From positions 1-7,004 of the forward strand of contig CALGRN010000096.1 of NCBI GenBank assembly GCA_937880835.1: DNA of 7,004 nucleotides. Reading direction: 5' to 3'. Positions within the stretch are counted from its first letter, which is position 1. Each line of letters starts with the position of its first letter. Shown piece after piece: positions 5,720 to 7,004 of the stretch. The position numbers and the translations under genes are program-made. The DNA comes from an uncultured Prevotella sp. GTDB lineage: Bacteria > Bacteroidota > Bacteroidia > Bacteroidales > Bacteroidaceae. A model generated the notes under the pieces. That model ran no database searches. It saw nothing but the letters and a program-made list of their open reading frames with translations, and had not been told where the DNA came from.

Positions 5720-6979
5720 ATGTACGACATCATAACCGAAATATGGAGCACGGCAAAGCGCAATAAGCTTCGTACCACGCTGACAGGATTTTCTGTTGCG
5801 TGGGGAATTTTCATGCTCATATTCCTTCTCGGTGAAGGAAACGGACTTATAAATGCCGTTACCGATAATTCAGACAGGTTTCTCGCAAACTCGATGATGG
5901 TAGGTTCGGGATATACGTCGAAACCGTATAACGGACTGAAAGAGAACCGTCCGATAGAACTGGACGATAAAGACATAAACACAACAAGCAAATATTTCAA
6001 GAGCAATATAGAAGATATAGGAGCAGAGATAGACCAGTCAGAACTTGTGATGACAAAGGATAATAACTACGTGAGCGGTTCGCTTTCGGGCGTTTATCCC
6101 AACGAAATAGACATAAATAAAAAGGAAATGCTCTATGGAAGGTTTATCAACAAGATTGACTTGGACGAAAAAAGAAAGGTGGTAGTGCTTAGTGAGGATA
6201 TCGGAAAACAACTCATGCCGAAAGATATGAGCGCACTTGTAGGACAATATATAAAAGTAGGCAACTTTGCTTTTCAGGTAATAGGTATATACAAGAGCGA
6301 CCGTAGTCAGATGAACAATTCGGCTTACACGGCATTCACAACTGTTAGGACGATGTTTAATCGCGGAAATAAAACCGATAACATTATCTTCTCGTTTCAC
6401 GGACTTAACACAATGGAGGACAACGAGGCGTTTGAGAAAGATTACAGAGCAAGAATAAACAGCAATCATAAAGCCGCTCCGGATGACGAAGGTGCGATAT
6501 GGATATGGAACAGGTTCACTCAGAACATGCAAATGAATATGGGTATGAGCATCATACGCACGGCATTGTGGATAATAGGCATATTCACATTGCTCAGCGG
6601 AATAGTGGGTGTAAGCAATATCATGCTCATCACCGTCAAGGAAAGAACGAGAGAGTTCGGAATAAGAAAGGCAATAGGAGCAAAACCGCGTTCCATTCTG
6701 AGGCTTATAATAATAGAAAGCATAATCATAACCACGATTTTCGGATACATAGGAATGATTGTCGGCATCGCGGCTAATCAATATATGGACGCGACAATAG
6801 GACAGCAGGAAATTGACAACGGTGTTTTCAAAATGCAGATGATGACAAACCCCACTGTCGGAATAGATGTCTGTATAGAAGCAACGATAGTAATGATAAT
6901 AGCAGGAACAATCGCCGGGATGATACCTGCACGCAAAGCAGCCCGCATAAGACCGATAGAGGCTTTGAGATCAGAGTGA
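5720..6979 (+). CDS. ABC transporter permease, MacB/FtsX type
   Basis: The 419-residue protein is a MacB-type permease with four membrane segments. The N-terminus, WSTAKRNKLRTTLTGFSVAWG, leads into segment 1 (about 22-39). A periplasmic domain of about 230 residues follows (about 45-275, MacB periplasmic core type), including VGSGYTSKPYNG and a VVVLSEDIGKQL segment. The C-terminal FtsX domain has segments near 279-302, 327-352 and 383-403, with the family's VKERTREFGIRKAIGA loop (about 306-321), which is the coupling region to the ATPase, and the ending PARKAARIRPIEALRSE. The ATG at 5720 is chosen because it gives the usual family start (MYDIITEIW); a TTG at 5690 in frame would add ten residues but overlaps the hairpin. 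The gap behind the ATPase gene is 75 bases. The transported molecule is not indicated; Bacteroidetes use such permeases, often in pairs, beside TolC or periplasmic adaptor genes. Confidence 0.93.
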   Translation: MYDIITEIWSTAKRNKLRTTLTGFSVAWGIFMLIFLLGEGNGLINAVTDNSDRFLANSMMVGSGYTSKPYNGLKENRPIELDDKDINTTSKYFKSNIEDIGAEIDQSELVMTKDNNYVSGSLSGVYPNEIDINKKEMLYGRFINKIDLDEKRKVVVLSEDIGKQLMPKDMSALVGQYIKVGNFAFQVIGIYKSDRSQMNNSAYTAFTTVRTMFNRGNKTDNIIFSFHGLNTMEDNEAFEKDYRARINSNHKAAPDDEGAIWIWNRFTQNMQMNMGMSIIRTALWIIGIFTLLSGIVGVSNIMLITVKERTREFGIRKAIGAKPRSILRLIIIESIIITTIFGYIGMIVGIAANQYMDATIGQQEIDNGVFKMQMMTNPTVGIDVCIEATIVMIIAGTIAGMIPARKAARIRPIEALRSE

Positions 6980-6990
6980 TAAATAATGTC

Positions 6991-7004
6991 ATGAGAATAG
7001 ACAT
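6991..7004 (+). CDS. Possible start of the next gene, perhaps a second MacB-type permease
   Basis: An ATG at 6991, 11 bases after the permease stop codon, reads Met-Arg-Ile-Asp before the window ends. The short spacing suggests another gene in the operon. Paired permeases of this type often follow one another in Bacteroidales and can start in a similar way, but four codons prove nothing. Confidence 0.3.

Noticed and set aside
6038..6781. Long minus-strand frame (247 codons) opposite the permease
   Set aside because: Its protein is rich in Tyr, His and Ser with no domain pattern, and the plus strand carries an intact permease.

Overview
Most of the window (401-7004) reads as a Bacteroidales genome, most likely Prevotella-like. 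The grounds are moderate G+C (one argS line sampled at about 47%), no convincing Shine-Dalgarno sites, two good Bacteroidetes -7 promoter elements (TAnnTTTG), and protein wording typical of that order. The first 400 bases do not fit. A sampled line there is about 60% G+C with GC-rich third positions, and they encode a minus-strand 3-hydroxyacyl-CoA dehydrogenase fragment that looks clostridial. That gene and a plus-strand acyltransferase gene are both broken at the same point (400/401) with no spacer between them, so a misassembled metagenomic join is the simplest reading.

Layout. 1-400: dehydrogenase fragment, minus strand. 401-1006: C-terminal part of a membrane acyltransferase (acyltransferase 3 type). 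1043-1073: strong Bacteroidetes promoter. 1108-2925: argS. 2964-3440: type 1 RNase H of a Bacteroidetes form. 3528-3860: stand-alone TfoX N-terminal domain protein. 3861-4330: a 470-base AT-rich intergenic region with a small hairpin, four tandem 22-base repeats that each contain a hairpin, and a promoter -7 element near its right end. 4331-4900: secreted TlpA/ResA-like thioredoxin. 4925-5644 and 5720-6979: ATPase and permease of a MacB-type ABC transporter. A further start codon at 6991 runs off the end and may begin a second permease.

How the genes relate. argS, the RNase H gene and the TfoX-like gene lie in the same direction with short gaps and may share the argS promoter, giving a housekeeping cluster (tRNA charging, RNA/DNA hybrid removal, unknown). 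The thioredoxin, ATPase and permease form a second likely transcription unit concerned with the cell envelope, with the thioredoxin acting in the periplasm and the transporter in the inner membrane. A hairpin followed by six T residues sits between ATPase and permease and could tune their ratio.

I see no clearly new multi-gene system here. The most unusual items are the breakpoint at 400/401, the 22-base hairpin repeats, the Cys-x-Cys tail on the thioredoxin, and the T-run hairpin inside the transporter operon.
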